Below are positions 14,794-29,395 of a stretch of DNA of 64,000 nt, piece by piece. The stretch spans positions 24,397,608-24,461,607 of the forward strand of contig CM068314.1 in assembly GCA_034766995.1 (NCBI GenBank), read 5' to 3'. Under the pieces are notes generated by a model. The model saw nothing but the letters and a program-made list of their open reading frames with translations, did no database searches and had not been told where the DNA came from. Source of the DNA: Acanthacorydalis orientalis. Taxonomy: Eukaryota; Arthropoda; Insecta; Megaloptera; Corydalidae. Positions within the stretch are counted from its first letter, which is position 1, and every line of letters begins with the position of its first letter. A program made the translations under genes and the position numbers.

Positions 14794-15547
14794 TAATTTT
14801 AACTATCTTAATATATCCACATTACAGTGAGACAAAGACAACAACAACTGTATCTTTTTTTATTGAACTGTGTACTTTATACTTGAATTCCAAATGTAAC
14901 TCGATCAAAATAAAATACAAGGTAGGTTGTAATTCACGTTGTATGTCTCATTGACCTTCAGTTAGGCATTTCGTTTGTCGGTAATTTAGTGTGTCAACTG
15001 CCGGTGCATTAAAAATCAGTTTTGTCACGTGCTATCTACCAAAAAATGACAATTGATTTGTTGAATTTTGTAAGTATTTAATTAATCGATATATTGGAAC
15101 ATTTTGTGTTTAACATATTTAACTTATAATATGTTTTTGCCGACTAGGTGGTAAACAATTTTGTAATGAAGAGTGTACGTTTATTCCGCATTCTAAATAG
15201 CAGATACTTCAATGCAATTGTATAAAGGTATGAGATTTCATGATTTTATAATTTATATTTTTAATATGTTAACCTTTTAATGTTTTATAGTTCTGTACAG
15301 GACTACAAATGTTTTGTTTTGGCATATGTCAGATAGAAATTAAATATATGATCAAATATTTATGCTAATAACAGCATTTGCATTTTACTTAATTTTGACA
15401 ATAAATAAAATGAAACGTATATAATAAATTCAATGATAGAGTTATATACAGAATAATTGTAACATGGTATAGCTTTTATAGTTTATTTTTACAAGTAAAC
15501 TATACTAACCTTACATTTTTATATTGTACATATCTCTATAAATATGC

Positions 15548-15603
<56 letters not shown>

Positions 15604-16147
15604 CATAGTATCTAACTTAAGTTTAATATTAGATTTTTAAACTTTGAAAATTATCAAAATAAAAAAGATGCAATACAATTATAAAAAAAATCTACTCTTG
15701 TTTAATGTCAACTGGGATAATAATAAACACTAACATTATTCTACACATATTATTTACAATTTTATACCTTTTCAACAACTGAAAGGTGATTTAAAAATAT
15801 TCTCAATTTTTTTTCATATTTCATATATGTAATAACACATAAAAACACAATGTCAAGTGCTGCTAATGTTATAAATTGCAATAAATATTTATGAATTTTT
15901 ATGCATTTAATTTGTAATTTTAATAACGTTTATTACAATTTTTTGTATAAAAATTTAAATTCCGGTTTATCAGATAAACATTTAAAAGGATGAATCACTA
16001 CTTAAATGAAAAATTAAATTAAATATTTCGTGAATTGAATACATTAAATTTTTTATAATCATGTGTAAATTTTAAGTAAGATAATGAATATTAAAGAAGT
16101 AACTGATTCAAGATTAATGTTAATATGTCAAGGAATTGTGAGATTTA

Positions 16148-16149
<2 letters not shown>

Positions 16150-16215
<66 letters not shown>

Positions 16216-16221
16216 TATATA
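16150..16221. repeat. (TA)n microsatellite
   Basis: A TA tract interrupted once by CAC. A separate (CA)n(TA)n tract follows at 16384-16438. Confidence 0.97.
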
Positions 16222-16383
16222 AGTAAAGTAAAATTTTCATTTTTTATTTGTAAATTAGGTTATTTCTGTTCCATTTGCGTACATGGTTGAGAACTAAAAT
16301 TGCTGATAAAAACATAACAATGTAACTATTTAAAATATTTAAAAATTAAATTATTTCATTTGATTAATTTAATATTTACATGT

Positions 16384-16442
<59 letters not shown>

Positions 16443-18467
16443 TACATATCCCTTGTGTTATCAACAGTTTGTTATCAATAGAAAAAAATATATATACTAA
16501 AATTTAGGTACACAGAAATTATCTAAAATTGAGTACTTTGATCAATTACTTCATAAAACTGAAAAAAAATTATTATTAATAGAAGTAATTCGTTACAAAT
16601 CGATAGATTTATTGACATTGAGCGAGAATTATTTAGTTATAATATTTAATATATTTTTAAAATAATTTTATAAATTTCTAATTTATTTCTCGTAGTGTGG
16701 AAACACTACATTGTCTCTAACAATGTGGTGTTTCATTTGCCTTTATGTTATGTAATCAAAAAAGAGGAAAAACAGTAATAAAACATCATTTGAAATGAAA
16801 CTGGATGCATACATATTAATTGTGTTCAGCTATTCTTATTTTTAAGCATGCATTTCTTTTTATTTTCATTGAACCTTACTGTTAATGAAAACAAATAACT
16901 TATATTCTAATTCTTTTATATTGACTGTAAGGATAGTCGCTCTTACTCTTTCACTGATTTCCTTTAACTTCTATGAATAAATTAGTATTAGATATAAATA
17001 CTCCGTTATATTATATAATGGGCAGACGAATGAAACGTATTGTACTTGGAATATAAAAATATACATTTTGTTATTTCAGATTTTCTTTGTCATCTGAAAA
17101 GTCATATGTAAAATATTTAAATATTATATGATCGAACATTTAAACAGATATTATACTAATATACAATTATATAGTGTTTAGAAATTGAATCTATAAAAAT
17201 AATCGTTTGTTAAACGACTGGTTATAACATTCACATAGTTTTTAGATTAATTTACATAATTAAATGATTATTTAATTATGGAATTTTACATAGGCTAATG
17301 ATTATTTGAGGCATTAATAAATTTTATTTATATTAGAATTGCAGCCGTACATAAATAATGTGTTTTATAGTTTTATGAATATAATTATTATATAAGTATC
17401 AAAAAAAACCATTAAAATAGTTTTTTTATAGAATTCATTTATATGGACATTAACGAAACAACATTATAACACAATACGAAAAAGTATGGAAAATATATTA
17501 TTTTCAGTTCAAATAATTTATTTTCAATTACAAAATACCTGCTATATTGTTAAAAATAAGTTATCTACTTACTAAATCATTTGAAATGATAAGTATTATA
17601 AACATAATTCAATTTTAATAATTTTAAAGTAAGCTTTTATTAGTTTTGTTAAAAGAAAAAAAATATTAAACATATAAACAGTTCAATTTTATTTTTAAAA
17701 TACACTAGACTCGTTAAAACATTGAAGATTTTAATTCATAAACATTTATCTAAATGTGTAGGTTGATAATTTACATAAATAAATTTTAATATTACGTGGA
17801 ATTTCTACAAATTTATTTATTTAAAACATTAACAACACATTGATATTTTGAATACGCATTCATCAGTGATAGTAAATGATTAAAGTCTAATGTAGGTGGA
17901 ACTTTATTATTTTTATTTGTTTATATACATGTGTAGGTTGATGGATATTTTAACATTATTTGAATTTTAATATAATTTACAAATAATTTCAACAAATACA
18001 TTGTGATACTTAATAAATTTCACTGTAGTAAATTTATTTTTTGTCCGCAATAAACTTGAGTTTTAAATGCAGATTAAGATTTATATTGGTATCAAATATA
18101 ATATAATAATCAATTTAATTAAAATTCGAAGTTATTACAAAAAATATTATTGTATAATACGTGAAAATATTTATTTTTGGTAAAAATTACTATGATTGAT
18201 GTTCGACTATAAACAGCTATGCCGACGAAATATATTTTTTTATTTCTCCGGCTATATCAAGGGAATGACAGGAAGTTTTTATTCGTATAAAAATGTATTA
18301 TGTTTTCTTTCTTTTATGCTCTTATAACAAAGGATTAAATAAATTGAAAATAATAACAAAAGAAAAACAAATAAGCTGATTCATTTTTAACGAATGAAGA
18401 GGTATTTTACAAATCGTTTTAAAATAATTATAATTCTAGTTTCATTCAATTTGTATAGATATTTTTC

Positions 18468-18470
<3 letters not shown>

Positions 18471-18527
<57 letters not shown>
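18471..18527. repeat. (TA)n microsatellite
   Basis: A pure TA tract. A compound (AC)n(AT)n tract at 18768-18824 and shorter TA tracts at 19047-19073 and 19100-19136 make this a cluster. Confidence 0.97.
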
Positions 18528-18533
<6 letters not shown>

Positions 18534-18766
18534 AAGAGAGAGTCTTTTCCTAGCTAATTAATAGGTTTATTAATTAGTTTAGTTATTTCTATATCTTCGA
18601 AGCATGTTACTAAAACCAAAATAACACGTTAATGATCAATTATTTTTCTCATAATAAATTAGTTATTAAAATACACATATACATAAAAATAAAATTATAT
18701 CTATAAAAAAAAATTAAAATGTTTCAATATAAATAAAGTTTATATTTGCACATATAATAAATGTAT

Positions 18767-18826
<60 letters not shown>

Positions 18827-20372
18827 CTGAACTAGGTTATAGCGAGTATGGATATAACAAGTTTATGACCATAGAAAGTTAATGTTCGTATGGATTTTGT
18901 TTCAGGTCAAAATTAGTTCATTTTCATACCAATTTACTTCACTGATAATCAGTTTCATAATCAATCTGTCTAACGGATATATTGGACGATTGTGGTATTT
19001 TCTTTGGTTTTTTTTTAAAATTTTACTTTTATTTGTTATTTAATACATATATATATATATATATATATATATTACTTTCTAACAAAATTTGTTATTTAAT
19101 ATATATATATATTATATATATATATATATATATATTACTTTCTAATAAAATTTACTTTCATTTTATTGGGATTTATACAAAAAGACAATATGTAGGCGAG
19201 ATTTACATGCCTTTAATATAAAAAGTGAGGTGGCTAATGAGGAAATAGTGTCGATCTCACAATTCTTTATAACCGAGTTCGACTATATAAACAAGTAGAT
19301 AATTTGAAGACCATTACAAGATTTTTACCGTACGATAGTTTTTCAATCAATATATTTGTGAAATTTTGAAATAACACGTTGAGTTTACAAAACCAAAAAT
19401 GGAATTTTTATTCCAGAATTCTATAAAATTAAATAAATTAAAAAGTAGTCACATTAAAAACAAGTTCTAAATTTACGTGAACCAAACCACAAAAACTTTC
19501 AATTCGATGGTTAGTTAGTAACACGGCCTGGTTTTCCGAAAGGTAATTGATTGCAGTTTCCACTTTGGCACATACGTCAGCTAATGATTGATAATTGATT
19601 GGATAGATTGGGTAAATAAATGAAAAATTTTATTAATTCTTTTCAATATCAATTTACAAATTAATCCAAGAATGAAAAAATTATCAATACGTTTTACTTG
19701 ATTGTTTCTGAGTTTTTTTTTTATTCAGATGAAATGAAAAGAATAAGGTTATAAATAAGTATTATTTGTTTCACGCCAATTTTTTACAATTATATAGTCT
19801 CAACCAACTTTATGTAATAAACAATATACAATATATTGAAAATTAAACCTTAAGTACTAATTCGTTTTACAAATATTACTTAAAAATAATTTGTATAAAT
19901 AACCGCTAAGAAAGGTTATTCAAGTACATTTAAGTAACATCTTTTTTTAATTCATATAAATTTACTATCTAACATTCAAGTTGATTTTCATTAAAAAAAA
20001 TCAATTCAATTAAAACTGAGTCAAAAGAGACGAGAAAATTATAAATTCTGTGTATGTAGAACAATTAAATTTTTAGAGTAACGAGAAATTTGTATACGTA
20101 GACAAATAACAAACATTTAATATACAGTCACTAATAAACAGTGACCATAAATTCAGTTATAAGAACATAATCTGTATGCAAAAGAGATATATTGTGGTGA
20201 CATTATGCATTCAAACTATGCAAATTTCATGCAATAAACAAATGTTAATTTTCATCCTTGGGACAAGTTTAATCAACGAAACTTTTCTAAGGATCGATAG
20301 TTTTGTGTTTGATCCGATGAGTAATATGAATTTTTTATTAGGTACGAAATTAAATAACAGTTTTTGTATAAA

Positions 20373-20492
<120 letters not shown>

Positions 20493-21194
20493 AACTAATT
20501 ATTTTAATTAAGTTTTTTTGAGTTAGCTTTTTGGATTTTAGTTTAAAGTTAGCCAGTAATTTAATTTTTTATTTAATTCTTTTTATATATAAAGTTGTAT
20601 TATGAAGTACACTTATATACACCTATTCATATTTTTATAAGATATAAGTAAAAATAATCATAGATATAGTTTTTAAATTCACATTTTGTACTTTTTTGTA
20701 TACAAAAAAAATACAAACAGAATCTAATTGCCATATACGCATAAAATGATGTTAAAAAGTAAAATTATAAAGGAATGCGTTTAAACATAAATACTAACAA
20801 TTAAATAATTATAAGTTAGTACGAGTTAACAAATATTTACAATACTAAATACATTTTGGGCTACGAAATTGCACTAAACAGTTCAAACTGAACGTATTTG
20901 AAACATGCATTTGTTCGTTAAAGACTGAATATACATACACACACACATATATATTATGTATAAACACATAAATGGAAATTAAAAATGTATTATTCTCCCC
21001 ATGACAAAATAGCTAAAATGAAAATGAAACATGAAGAGAACTAAGTAATTTGAAAATGAAATAAATAATATGCACCCTCATTTGTGTGATTTATTGCGTA
21101 CAAAATTATCTAAACATTCCTCTAATTGTGCGAACATAACTGCGTGTATTTTAACAAACAGACTAAGTATTTTAGTAATGTTTTAGTGTGGAGG

Positions 21195-21196
<2 letters not shown>

Positions 21197-21265
<69 letters not shown>
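21197..21265. repeat. (TA)n microsatellite
   Basis: A pure 69-bp tract. Confidence 0.98.
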
Positions 21266-21271
<6 letters not shown>

Positions 21272-22239
21272 ATCTCTGCAGTAAATATATATATTGTATA
21301 CATATTCAATACTACTAAATTATTAAATTATTACAAAACTCTATTTAATTTTAATATTAGAAATTCACGGTTTATTAAAAATCACAACACGAAATATGAT
21401 TGTTAAGACATTTGTTATTGCTGTTGTATTCTGAACCTATAATTCTTATATGAAATTTTAAAGATTATAATTGTTATGTTTGAGAAATATTACATCAATG
21501 TTGAAAAAATCTATCATCCTCAAAATTATTATTATTGAGTCAGACAACGAAGAAAAATGTAAAAAGAAAATTGCCAATAGCACTGACATTCGTAAGTCGC
21601 GCTAAAGTATTCGATAAGCAATCTACTTTTCTTCATTAAAATTTATATTAAATATAAAATTATGTCAAGTCGATCGACAGAATGCAAATCAGAAAAAAAG
21701 AAAAAATATTGGGAAGTTTACTGGCTTTAAATTATTAATTTAACAGTATTTTCATTTGATAGGAACAGAAAAGAAACTTTATACGAGAATAAAAATTACG
21801 GACTCAAAGATAAATTGGTTCGGGTAAGGAAGTAAGATTTCAATAAAGAGATAATTGAATTATTAATGAATACAATCAACCGTTCGAAATTAATTTATCA
21901 GACGTTTTCATTTAAAAATAAAACCAATGTCTGTTCTTTGTTAGCCGTTGGCGTGATAAAAGAATGCAATTTATTTGAAATGATACATTTTGTGATATCA
22001 ATTTTACTTTCTACACAATAGATATAGGCATATGGAAACCAATAACAAACTGTACGAATATATACCAGATCAATAAAATTTGGGAACGATGCCACTGAAT
22101 TGCCAATTTAAAATCGTAAAATGGCCGTTCAAAATGGTTCACGATTAATCCCGGATTAAAAAAAAAACAGATTCAATATTAAACACGAAAAAAAATCATT
22201 TTGATAATAACATATAAATCAGTCACGCTATTATCGTAT

Positions 22240-22680
22240 AATACTTTTCACTGCACTGCGTGATGCGATCCATCTAGTACAGTTTTTGCATAATGTAAAA
22301 AGATAGTTTGAAACATGCTTAACTAACAAATTCATATATATGTATTCATCCAGAATCGCGTACAGGTGTATCCATTTATAAACGGATGTGGGTTCTCTAA
22401 GAGTTTCAATAATTAAATATGCTCAGTAAACGGGACTATGTGTACCACCTACAACATGAAGTAATTACGTAGACTAGGTTATTATTTATACGCACGTGGG
22501 CTGTACATAGCGGATGCAAATAAAGCCGCGTGATCGGATTATAGATCAGCAACCACCACTGGAACCGTGAGGTGAGAACACTACAGTGTATAAATAGTGT
22601 ATTTGTATGTGGAACAATGTGCTGCATTACAAATACATAGCGTTCGTTCAAATATTGTGTACTTTGTTAAAACAATTCAC
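22240..22680. other. Sequence-complex intronic patch
   Basis: A stretch without simple repeats and with higher G+C than its flanks, including acgcacgtgggctgtac and gccgcgtgatcgg. The minus-strand 71-codon ORF in it resembles nothing known to me. It could be a conserved noncoding element or an old unrecognised repeat. Confidence 0.25.
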
Positions 22681-23189
22681 TGACAAACACAATTAACGCC
22701 CAACCATTTTTTCAATTGGATTATATGAATAAAGAAGGATGAAATAAATAATTAAACAAGTGTTCTTGTCTCATTAAACACGTTTGACTTATATGATGCA
22801 ATAAAATGATAAAGATATAAAATTTATTTAGACTTCTCTGTGTACAGAATGTCTGAGTTTGCAGTAACCACTGTTTTTGTAAATATTCGAGTTGTTAATT
22901 GGAAGACTTGAAATATCACGATATATGAAGTTATACTTGTTACGTTTACATTTATTATCTTTTTGATGTATTGTATTGTCGGTGTTCGTCCATTTGAATC
23001 ATGTGAATTTCTAGGAATAGTTTTGACACTTATGCTACCTTCAGTTAGTTGTTAGACGTTATATAACCGAAGGTGGCACGTGTGCCGAAACTAATCATAG
23101 AAGATAAAATTTTGTTTCTTTTAAAAGAAAGAAGAGCATCAGGCATACATTATAATATAATGTGTACGTTTTATGAGTATTTGTGTATA

Positions 23190-23217
23190 ATAAAAACCGC
23201 AATTATTTTTGTACCAA
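23190..23217 (-). mobile_element. Solo mariner terminal repeat
   Basis: Reverse-complemented it reads ttggtacaaaaataattgcg followed by gtttttatta, the end of the 51.4-kb mariner family with one change. No transposase remnant is clear next to it. It is either the last trace of a decayed copy or an internally deleted one. Confidence 0.65.
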
Positions 23218-25470
23218 CTTAATATTTAAAAAATGTAAAAGCCAACTTGTTTTTAAATGAAATTTTCCCACATTGATTACCTATAAATACTTTTCGAAGA
23301 GTTTTATAAAAATATAGATTCTCTATTAGTTATATATAACGATGATAAAGTTGAACGAATATAGGAATTGTTCAAGCAATTTCTTATATTGGAGTAAAAT
23401 TAAATTTCTAAATAAATTACAGGCGAAATCAATTTAGTGTTATGAATTAATAAGGCAGAGTAAAAGTAACAATTCTATTTCCAATAAAAAAATATTGATT
23501 TCGAATTCATTCGGCATTTATTTATTTCTTTCATTTATCACTTTTCCAATTAAGGTATCGTATCGGATACCTGTTATGTATTCTCAGTTTTTTTCTGAAA
23601 GCTTTCGTACAATTTACCGTTGGTCGGATTCGATTAATGTCTTCAACTTGAAATCATTGACTGCCATTTCAAATCTATCGTGTATTTTATTTTCGAGACT
23701 TATAAATGAAGTTTCCAGGCCAGACACTAATATACGTTCATGTTTTTTATCTACAAATGTAGAATTATTGATTTATACATTTTGGTCAAAATTATATTGA
23801 AACCAAACGATTCAGAAATTTCATTCTATAAACAAATAAACTTTTTCTACCCTATTTTAATATTTTTTTAAGTATAATATAAATAATTAGTAATAATACA
23901 AATTATTTTAAGTTATTATGTGAAAACAAAAATGTTAATTTTCTAAATGTAAAAAAATATTTTAAAAGGAAACTCTTTACAAAAATATATTATTTATGAT
24001 AAATTATGGAGCTTGCGAAGAAAATAAAAGATAGAATGCACAGTTAGACTTTGAAAAGTTCAAAGAAAAGCGGTATATTTTGTATTAAATAGACTTTTCA
24101 GGAACGTTAGGTGTTAGGTGGATAAGTTGAGAAAATAAAAGAAATTTTAAAACTTTAGTTGTTTCATTAAAGTAATTTAACGGGCGTCTATTCGGGAAAG
24201 ATTTTCATTACAGATAGTCAGCACCTGCATTCTGTGATAAAATTGATCATTTATATAAAAAAAAGTACTATGAAAATTTATATAAAAAACTGATTAACAG
24301 TGAAATAATACAAAATTTTGATTGAAATTAATTTTGCTTATACTTTTTTAAGTTAGATTTATTACCAAAATGTATATTAAAAAAATAATAATGAACATAT
24401 TAATTTTATTTACAAAAAAATCTATTTATTTATTTTTTTTTTAAATAATAAAATTTGTGGATATTTACCTCTATTAATAAATATATATGTAATACTTTAT
24501 AAAAATAGAAAAACTTTTATTTGCATTTTTTATGTTAAACACTTTTCCAGTTTTCAGAAAAAATATACAACAATGTGTTATTATTTAAAATGATTGGATT
24601 TAACTTTCCATAAAATCATTATAAGAACATACTTAGAAAGATAAATTTGATTGTTTAATATATTTTAGAAATAGAGATAGAAGATACCATATTTAGATTC
24701 AAATTATTTTATTAATGACAGAAATTAAATATGTTTGAGACTTATTTATACTTCAGTATTCATTATACTTTATTACAAAAGTACATAATAATATATCACA
24801 AATTTAAAAGTTTGGATAAATTTGTATATTCCAAATTATCATTAACTTTTCTGGAGTATAACTACTTATTTTATTCCATTTTTAACTATATAATATCATT
24901 TATAGACAATAATGTTAATGAATTAAGAAGATTTTATTTTATATTTTTTAATTTAAAATTAAATAATTATACAATTGAATGTATACATATATATATATAC
25001 AAAAACGTAGGTGTCAAGACGTAAATGCTGACGAAAAATAAATAAATTTTATTTACTAGAATTTTCATTTTCTTAGGCGTGATTAATTAAGTATCGTTAT
25101 GTTAATTGCAGGTGAAAACTAAATTAAATTCTACCTATTGTTATAAAGCGTTAAATTCATTTATTAAAAAAGACAAATGGCATAGTAACGAAGATACGAA
25201 ACATGCTGCGTACTCTTTACAAGAAAATTTAGCAATTCGCACGAGTGATTTATTCAAGATGTTCGTATAATGCGTAGCATTAAGACACTTATATTATTAA
25301 TAAAGAGATTCTTGTTTCGCGTATTACAAAATATTCAAAATTCGAAACAATGCAACGAATTTGAATACAATGAAATTGTAGTTTCATCCCTGATGAATAC
25401 ATTTTCTAAAATAGTAATCTTTATAACGTGGCGTGTGCGTGTCGACGATGACGTCCTATTTGAAGTTAAG

Positions 25471-25530
<60 letters not shown>

Positions 25531-27018
25531 CATTTTTAAGTCATTATATATACATAATTATCACATTTTGTTCTGCGTTCGACGATATTTAATAAGCAAT
25601 ATTTATTCTGAGATAGCGGTTAATAGGAGTATGGTTTAAGAATAAGGAGTGGATATTTATGCAAATTTGTACTTTTTTGCCGTTTACTTTAATGTTTAGA
25701 ATGAAGTATGAAAATATATATATATATATATAACGGAAAATATGCATTTTAAATAATGGTTTCATATTTTAACGAAATGAAAATATATTATTTTTTAGCC
25801 TTAATAAAATGAGAATGTAAAAATTTAGTCATTTATGTAATTCATTTATTTTTTATACTTTTCAATAAGATGAAAATTAACTTTAGACTTTTTAATCGTT
25901 TTATTTTAATGAGATTGATTACCTTTTAGGATTATTATTTTTAACTAAAAAAAACCGTGAAATAAACGAATTTTTTTAGGAAAATTTCAATTATTGTCAA
26001 TTTTCATACTAAAGTTTCGAAAGAATGTTAAAAATTCCACATAAATAATATTTGTTAAATATTTCATTTCCATTTATGAACGAAATAATAATAGATGGTT
26101 AAAGATGATTTTACTATTATTATTTATTAAATAAATCCGTAATAGTGCAACGTATACTAAAGTTCCAAAAACAACAATTTGAAATTAACATATTGTTCAG
26201 TAAAATATGTCTAGTTTGAATAAAGTTTCTATTAAACTACACCTGAGTTCTACGATTGTTACAGCAGTATTATGTTGACTTTACAATGATCCAATCTAAC
26301 ATGTGTATGAAGTATTTACGTGTACTCATATTTCAACATGAAATTATTCGATACTATAAAGTAAATAGTTGTTATTTGCATACACTGAAGTATGTAATAT
26401 AACTGTCAAAACATGTTTATATTCAAAGGTATTTGGAAAACTATTAGTTGGTTCGTACATATTATGACCTGTCCGACGAATCGTTTACGTTTATTCAAAC
26501 TAATGAAATGTTTGTTTCAGAAACTAGACGAAAAATAAATTGCCTTATAACTATTTTTGATGAAATTCTCTTCGAAGTATTCAAACTATGGTTAATTCTG
26601 TTAAGGAATTTTCGCAAGGACCATAAAATTATTAATATTTTGTATGAATACAATTTTTTTAATTGAATCCATTACTTAAAAATGACAGTATACATTTAGA
26701 TAATTAGGGAATTTTCAGCGTACAAAATAGCATGATTGACATTATATTCTCTCATTACAACAATGTATGTACACTCACGCATATATACATACTTCACGTT
26801 ATTTTTAATATTATTGTATGAATATAATTAACGTTCAAAATGAAACGTATAAATAAAATAATTAAAACAACGCTCACAATTATAAGCCAATATTAAATGC
26901 GGATTAAATCAAATTTCCATTACACAGCGCAATTTAAAATTGTATTTAATGTATGCATTAATTTGAACTAGTTATATTAAAATACATATTTATTAATAAA
27001 TACTTTAGTGATAATAAA

Positions 27019-27066
<48 letters not shown>

Positions 27067-27225
27067 GGAAAAATTTAAAATTATTATCCAATTAAGAACT
27101 ATTGCAAACGAAATAAATATATATGTAAAATACAAGATATGTAATACTCATAAAAATATATTATAGTTTTAATTAAATATTTTATAAAAAAAATTCGTTA
27201 TAAATATAATTTAAACATATTAATA

Positions 27226-27239
27226 ATATATATATATAT

Positions 27240-27295
<56 letters not shown>

Positions 27296-27314
27296 TGATG
27301 TGTATATATATATA
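27226..27314. repeat. Compound (TA)n/(TACATG) microsatellite
   Basis: TA repeat broken by tacatg and taatgatg, with another TA tract at 27020-27067 just before it. Confidence 0.95.
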
Positions 27315-27899
27315 ATCTAATTACTAGTTAAAAACAACAAAACGTTTTCAAAATATAACAGGGTTATAATAATTATAAATAATGAATAGATTGACTCTTT
27401 TTTCCTATAAGTATTCCATTAATTAATTTCAGTAATTATAAAACGTATTTATTATTAAAATCAATTAACAATTATACCACAATTGAAACATATTCCAGCG
27501 ATAAAAATAAAATATTTGATATCAAGCTCGATTTGAACTTATGACACACTGATAGCATTAAAAATTATCAAGTTATAAAAATCGTACTCTTCTTATATTA
27601 GTAAAAGATACCAGTTTGTGAATAAATTAGCAACAAAATAAGTAATGTAAATTATTTCTTAATAATTATTATAGTTGCACCGGTGAAGAAAATGAATGAA
27701 GAAACAATCTGTATTGAAAATATAAATATTAAACTTATTTATACTACTACAAAAATTCTCTCATTCAGTTTAGATTTCTTTATAAACAATACATGGCAAT
27801 TTTATATTATTTTATCTTATAAAAAAATAAAAATTTCTCTTTCTAAGTTTGTATATAAAAAAAGATAATTATTTTTATTTTCTTTCATCCTTTACATTT

Positions 27900-28078
27900 C
27901 AATTACATTTATGTAACAAAAATATACGTTCTGTACACAGATCGAATACAGTACCAATTGAAAATGCAACAAACTGCCTCTCTCTAAATTTAAAATTTAA
28001 ATTATATTCATGTAACAAAAATACACGTTCACGGAAAATAGTATCAAATCAACAATTAAGAAGTGCATATCTCTAATT
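27900..28078. repeat. Degenerate tandem duplication, about 100-bp unit
   Basis: Two diverged units share atgtaacaaaaata(t/c)acgttc near the start and ctctaattta-like ends (aactgcctctctctaaattt and gtgcatatctctaattta). The 75-codon ORF across them is a repeat reading, not a gene. Confidence 0.6.
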
Positions 28079-28250
28079 TAAACTATTTCAATCCCCAAAT
28101 TAATAAAACTACCATTATTTAGTAGACTCAATTAAACACTTTATAATATAAAACTCAAAACACACTAATCGAACACGATGATTAAACTGAATTGTTTACG
28201 TGACCTACATTTCAAGCAAAACTTGGTTATCCTTCTTGAGATCGGAGTGC

Positions 28251-28339
<89 letters not shown>

Positions 28340-28342
28340 ATG
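28251..28342. repeat. (TA)n followed by (TATATG)n
   Basis: About 57 bp of TA, then five TATATG units. The second motif is a higher-order derivative of the first. Another pure tract lies at 28618-28670. Confidence 0.97.
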
Positions 28343-28605
28343 CAACTCGTAGTTCACGTTTAGTAGTTTAAGTTTATTGAGATCGAGAATTAAATTGGAA
28401 CTCACACACGTTACTAGATATGAATAATTATGACTCATGATCTTTGAAGTAATAACTTATTATATTCTGATCTAAGTTTAATTAAAATATCTTTGATTAA
28501 AAGTATGTGCACATTTATAAAAAATATATCAGAAATTTTCGATTTGAAAAGGTCAAGTAAAAAGGACAATTATAGTTCATGACATTAATTAATTTTGGAA
28601 AGCAT

Positions 28606-28672
<67 letters not shown>

Positions 28673-29014
28673 GGTGTTTATTAAAAAAAATGTATCATAC
28701 TTTATATCTAAAGTATATACGTCTGTGTTTAAATTTTCGTATTGTTTTTTAATACTTTGATAATTAATTTCTACAACAAAGCAACGTAATATATAAAATT
28801 ACAAAAAAGTCCTCTTAGTTAAAATAATACTCCATATATGTAAAACATTCTAAAATTTCTTACATGTCCTCAAGGATTAAAATTGAAAAATGAATGTTAT
28901 ATTTCTGGAAAACTATATGAGATTATTTTACCGCAGCTTGTTATTTCAAAACAAATATTTAACAAGATATTAAATTATTTGTTGTTAAACCATTTTACCG
29001 CGTAGAAATGTATG

Positions 29015-29059
<45 letters not shown>

Positions 29060-29327
29060 GAAACTGAAAGTTAAGAAATGCTAGCATGAAAATATAATAA
29101 ATAATTTATCAAGTAAAAATTTTCTAATATCGATTATAAAAATTGTATTTTGGAATGAAAATTCTTTAAATAAAGTTTTAATAATGATTTATAGGTAATT
29201 TAACATCTTTTTTTTATTAAATGCTATTATTAAAAAAAGTTTATGTTAACTTTTGTACGTGGCAAATAAAATCTAATTCAATGCGACAATGGTAACATAA
29301 ATCACACATATACACACATACGCATGT

Positions 29328-29337
<10 letters not shown>

Positions 29338-29394
<57 letters not shown>
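29338..29394. repeat. (TA)n microsatellite abutting the left end of the Tc1 element
   Basis: A TA tract directly joined to the left transposon tip. Together with 30994-31044 it looks like one TA array split by the Tc1 insertion. Confidence 0.97.

Positions 29395-29395
<1 letters not shown>

Noticed and set aside
23495..23800. 101-codon plus-strand ORF starting with a non-ATG codon
   Set aside because: Composition is like the surrounding AT-rich DNA (Phe/Ile/Ser/Leu), with no motif and no splice or promoter context. Frames of this length are expected by chance in 64 kb.
24731..25024. 97-codon plus-strand ORF
   Set aside because: An AT-driven frame rich in Tyr/Phe/Ile/Asn ending in a TA tract; no recognisable feature.
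27525..27600. ttcaaatcgagc on the minus strand, tRNA-like
   Set aside because: The T-stem does not pair and no cloverleaf can be drawn.
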